A DNA stretch of 7,290 nt from Solirubrobacteraceae bacterium (GTDB lineage: Bacteria > Actinomycetota > Thermoleophilia > Solirubrobacterales > Solirubrobacteraceae), in NCBI GenBank assembly GCA_025935735.1, contig JAICUS010000301.1, forward strand, positions 1 to 7,290, written 5' to 3'. The position numbers and the translations under genes were made by a program. Numbering within the stretch: position 1 is the stretch's first letter; every line of letters starts with the position of its first letter. This document shows, piece by piece, positions 5,889 to 7,290 of the stretch. The notes beneath the pieces are model-generated. The model was not told the origin of the DNA. It saw nothing but the letters and a program-made list of their open reading frames with translations, and did no database searches.

Positions 5889-7016
5889 TCAAGTGGCGTC
5901 GCGGAGCCGCTGCGCCTCGGGCAGCGACTCGAGCTTCTTGAGCGTGTGGTTCTCGATCTGCCGGATGCGCTCGCGCGTGACGTTGAACGCCCGCCCGACC
6001 TCTTCCAGCGTGTAGGGACGCGCGCCGGTCAGGCCGAAGCGCATCTCGATGACCTCGCGCTCGCGTTGCGGGAGCGCATCCAGCGCCCGGCGCACGTTCT
6101 CGCGGCGGAGGTTCTCCGAGGCCACCTCGAAGGGGGACTCGGCTGCTTCATCCTCGACGAAGTCGCCCAGCTCGGATTCCTCTTCCTCGCCGATCGGCTT
6201 CTCCAGGGACACCGGCTGCTGCGCCATGCGCAGGATGTCTCGCACCTCTCGCACCGAGCACTCCAGCTCGCGTGCGATCTCCTCCGGCAGCGGCTCGCGG
6301 CCGAGCTGCTGGACGAGCTGGCGCTCGACGTGGACGACCTTGTTCAGCTTCTCCACCATGTGGACGGGGATGCGGATCGTGCGGCCCTTGTCCGCGATCG
6401 CCCGCGTCACCGCCTGGCGGATCCACCACGTGGCGTACGTGGAGAACTTGTAGCCGCGCCGGTAGTCGAACTTCTCCACCGCGCGGATGAGGCCGAGCGA
6501 GCCCTCCTGGATCAGATCCAGGAACGACAGGCCGCGGCCCAGGTAGCCCTTGGCGATGGAGACGACGAGGCGCAGATTGGCCTCCACCATCTCCTGCTTG
6601 GCGACGAGGTCGCCGCGCTCGATGCGCCGCGCCAGCTCGACCTCGCGGTCGGCCGTGAGCAGCTGCACCTTGCCAATGGAACGCAGGTAGAGCCGCAGCG
6701 AATCCAGGCTGGGCTCGACCGTGAGGTCGATCTCGGGCTTGCGCGCGTCCGGCGAATCCTTCGCCGAGCGTGCCTCCGGCTCAGAGGCCGTCACCGGCTT
6801 GCCTTCAGCGGTGACGATCTCGATCCCCTGGTCCAGCAGATACGCGTGCAGCTCCGTGATCTGCTCCTTGGTGACTTCCACCTCTTCCAAGGAGGCGGCG
6901 ATCTGCTCGACGGTCAGGATCCCCCGTTCCTGGCCCTCGGCAATCAGCGGGCGAAGCTCCTCGATCTCCGTGATCGCCGCTTCATCCGCCAGCAAAGCAT
7001 CCGTCTTGGTCGCCAA
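5889..7016 (-). CDS. rpoD: Primary (group 1) RNA polymerase sigma factor, RpoD/SigA type
   Basis: Promoter-recognition subunit of RNA polymerase for housekeeping transcription. 375 residues, close to Bacillus SigA and lacking the large non-conserved insert of proteobacterial RpoD. Region 1.1 is at about 18-70, followed by a poorly conserved linker; region 1.2 at 104-136 ([20 protein letters not shown] begins it); region 2 at 143-225 with [21 protein letters not shown] (168-188, cited as [10 protein letters not shown] and [11 protein letters not shown]) and the -10 recognition helix [16 protein letters not shown] (194-209); region 3 follows, and the acidic sigma finger [15 protein letters not shown] (276-290) is intact. 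Region 4 includes [15 protein letters not shown] and the -35 helix [17 protein letters not shown] (346-362). The C-terminal end replaces the usual group 1 RHPSRS segment with ESLPEAQ. The start is TTG, with GAAGGA nine bases upstream (7026-7031); no ATG occurs before residue 143. Confidence 0.96.
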   Translation of the reverse strand: MATKTDALLADEAAITEIEELRPLIAEGQERGILTVEQIAASLEEVEVTKEQITELHAYLLDQGIEIVTAEGKPVTASEPEARSAKDSPDARKPEIDLTVEPSLDSLRLYLRSIGKVQLLTADREVELARRIERGDLVAKQEMVEANLRLVVSIAKGYLGRGLSFLDLIQEGSLGLIRAVEKFDYRRGYKFSTYATWWIRQAVTRAIADKGRTIRIPVHMVEKLNKVVHVERQLVQQLGREPLPEEIARELECSVREVRDILRMAQQPVSLEKPIGEEEESELGDFVEDEAAESPFEVASENLRRENVRRALDALPQREREVIEMRFGLTGARPYTLEEVGRAFNVTRERIRQIENHTLKKLESLPEAQRLRDAT

Positions 7017-7253
7017 ACCGCTCAGTCCTTCGGGACGTGTCCTAGGCGTGACCCCGCCCCCGGGGCCGCCCCTTCCGTGCCTATCCGTCTGTTCGCGACG
7101 CCTGCCGCTCGGCGCTGATTGTGGTTTGCCCTGAGCTGCTTCAGGGAACCTTTATGCGTCCGTCCCGGCTTTGTAGCACGCGATACGTGGTCTGTCCTTG
7201 GCGAAACCTTGGTCCATTCGTCCAGTTAAGACCCGATCCCTAGTCTGGATGTC
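7017..7253. promoter_or_regulatory. Intergenic region between the sigma-factor gene and a divergent start
   Basis: No gene was found in these 237 bases. For the sigma gene (minus strand) a weak candidate promoter is AGGACA (7198-7193) with TACAAA (7175-7170), spacer 17, giving a leader of about 145 bases. A small inverted repeat, CCCTGA and TCAGGG (7129-7134 and 7141-7146), and a G-rich stretch on the minus strand (around 7052-7073) would lie in that leader. None of these is strong evidence alone. Confidence 0.25.
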
Positions 7254-7290
7254 ATGACTCTGCCCTTTGAGGACGTCCAGAGCCAGGCTC
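7254..7290 (+). CDS. Start of a possible plus-strand gene, cut by the window edge
   Basis: An ATG opens a frame that stays open for the 12 visible codons (MTLPFEDVQSQA). I do not recognise the product from so few residues. It is divergent from the sigma-factor gene. No Shine-Dalgarno precedes it, but a TANNNT -10-like hexamer (TAGTCT, 7241-7246) would place transcription start at about the ATG, so a leaderless message is possible, as is common in actinobacteria. The ATG five bases upstream meets a stop after one codon and is excluded. Confidence 0.35.
   Translation, partial: MTLPFEDVQSQA

Noticed and set aside
7052..7073. G-quadruplex in the sigma-factor leader (minus strand)
   Set aside because: Only about three separate runs of three or more G are present with suitable spacing; in DNA of this GC content that is weak evidence.
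5946..7118. Plus-strand open frame (390 codons) opposite the sigma-factor gene
   Set aside because: Low-complexity Leu/Arg/Asp/Ala shadow of a clear sigma factor.

Overview
The window is GC-rich DNA (roughly 70 % G+C by eye) with GTG and TTG starts and strong third-position GC bias. It reads as a chromosomal segment of a high-GC actinobacterium. The sigma-factor C-terminus and the AbiEi/DUF559 fusion gene suggest class Thermoleophilia (Solirubrobacterales-like), but that placement rests on remembered family features, not a search.

Left half, minus strand (4168 down to 1): a sugar-uptake locus read right to left. It runs LacI-family repressor, lipoprotein solute-binding protein, MalF-like permease, MalG-like permease (cut by the window edge). 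The last three genes are packed with a 4-bp gap and a 4-bp ATGA overlap and form one operon of the carbohydrate (CUT1) ABC type. No ATPase gene is visible. Two near-identical 14-bp palindromes, one in front of the repressor gene and one in front of the binding-protein gene, are the likely operators, so the repressor probably controls both itself and the transporter. A perfect 12-bp stem hairpin sits just inside the first permease gene and may set the ratio of binding protein to permease.

Middle, plus strand (4199 to 5842): two genes divergent from the repressor. The first is an uncharacterised protein with a possible PD-(D/E)XK-like core (an EIQ motif) and a C-terminal winged helix. The second is an AbiEi-like winged-helix protein fused to a DUF559 (Vsr-like) nuclease-fold domain whose C-terminus looks cut short. 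The DNA before and over the start of the second gene is dense with short direct and inverted repeats.

Right part, minus strand (7016 to 5889): a complete primary (group 1) sigma factor, convergent with the AbiEi/DUF559 gene across a strong GC hairpin. Upstream of it are 237 bases without a clear gene. At the right edge a plus-strand reading frame begins, possibly leaderless, of which only 12 codons are visible.

No RNA genes, CRISPR arrays, insertion sequences or prophage parts were seen. Most of the window is ordinary. The parts that merit a second look are the operator/leader architecture of the sugar locus, the intragenic hairpin, and the two neighbouring genes that each pair a nuclease-like fold with a winged helix.
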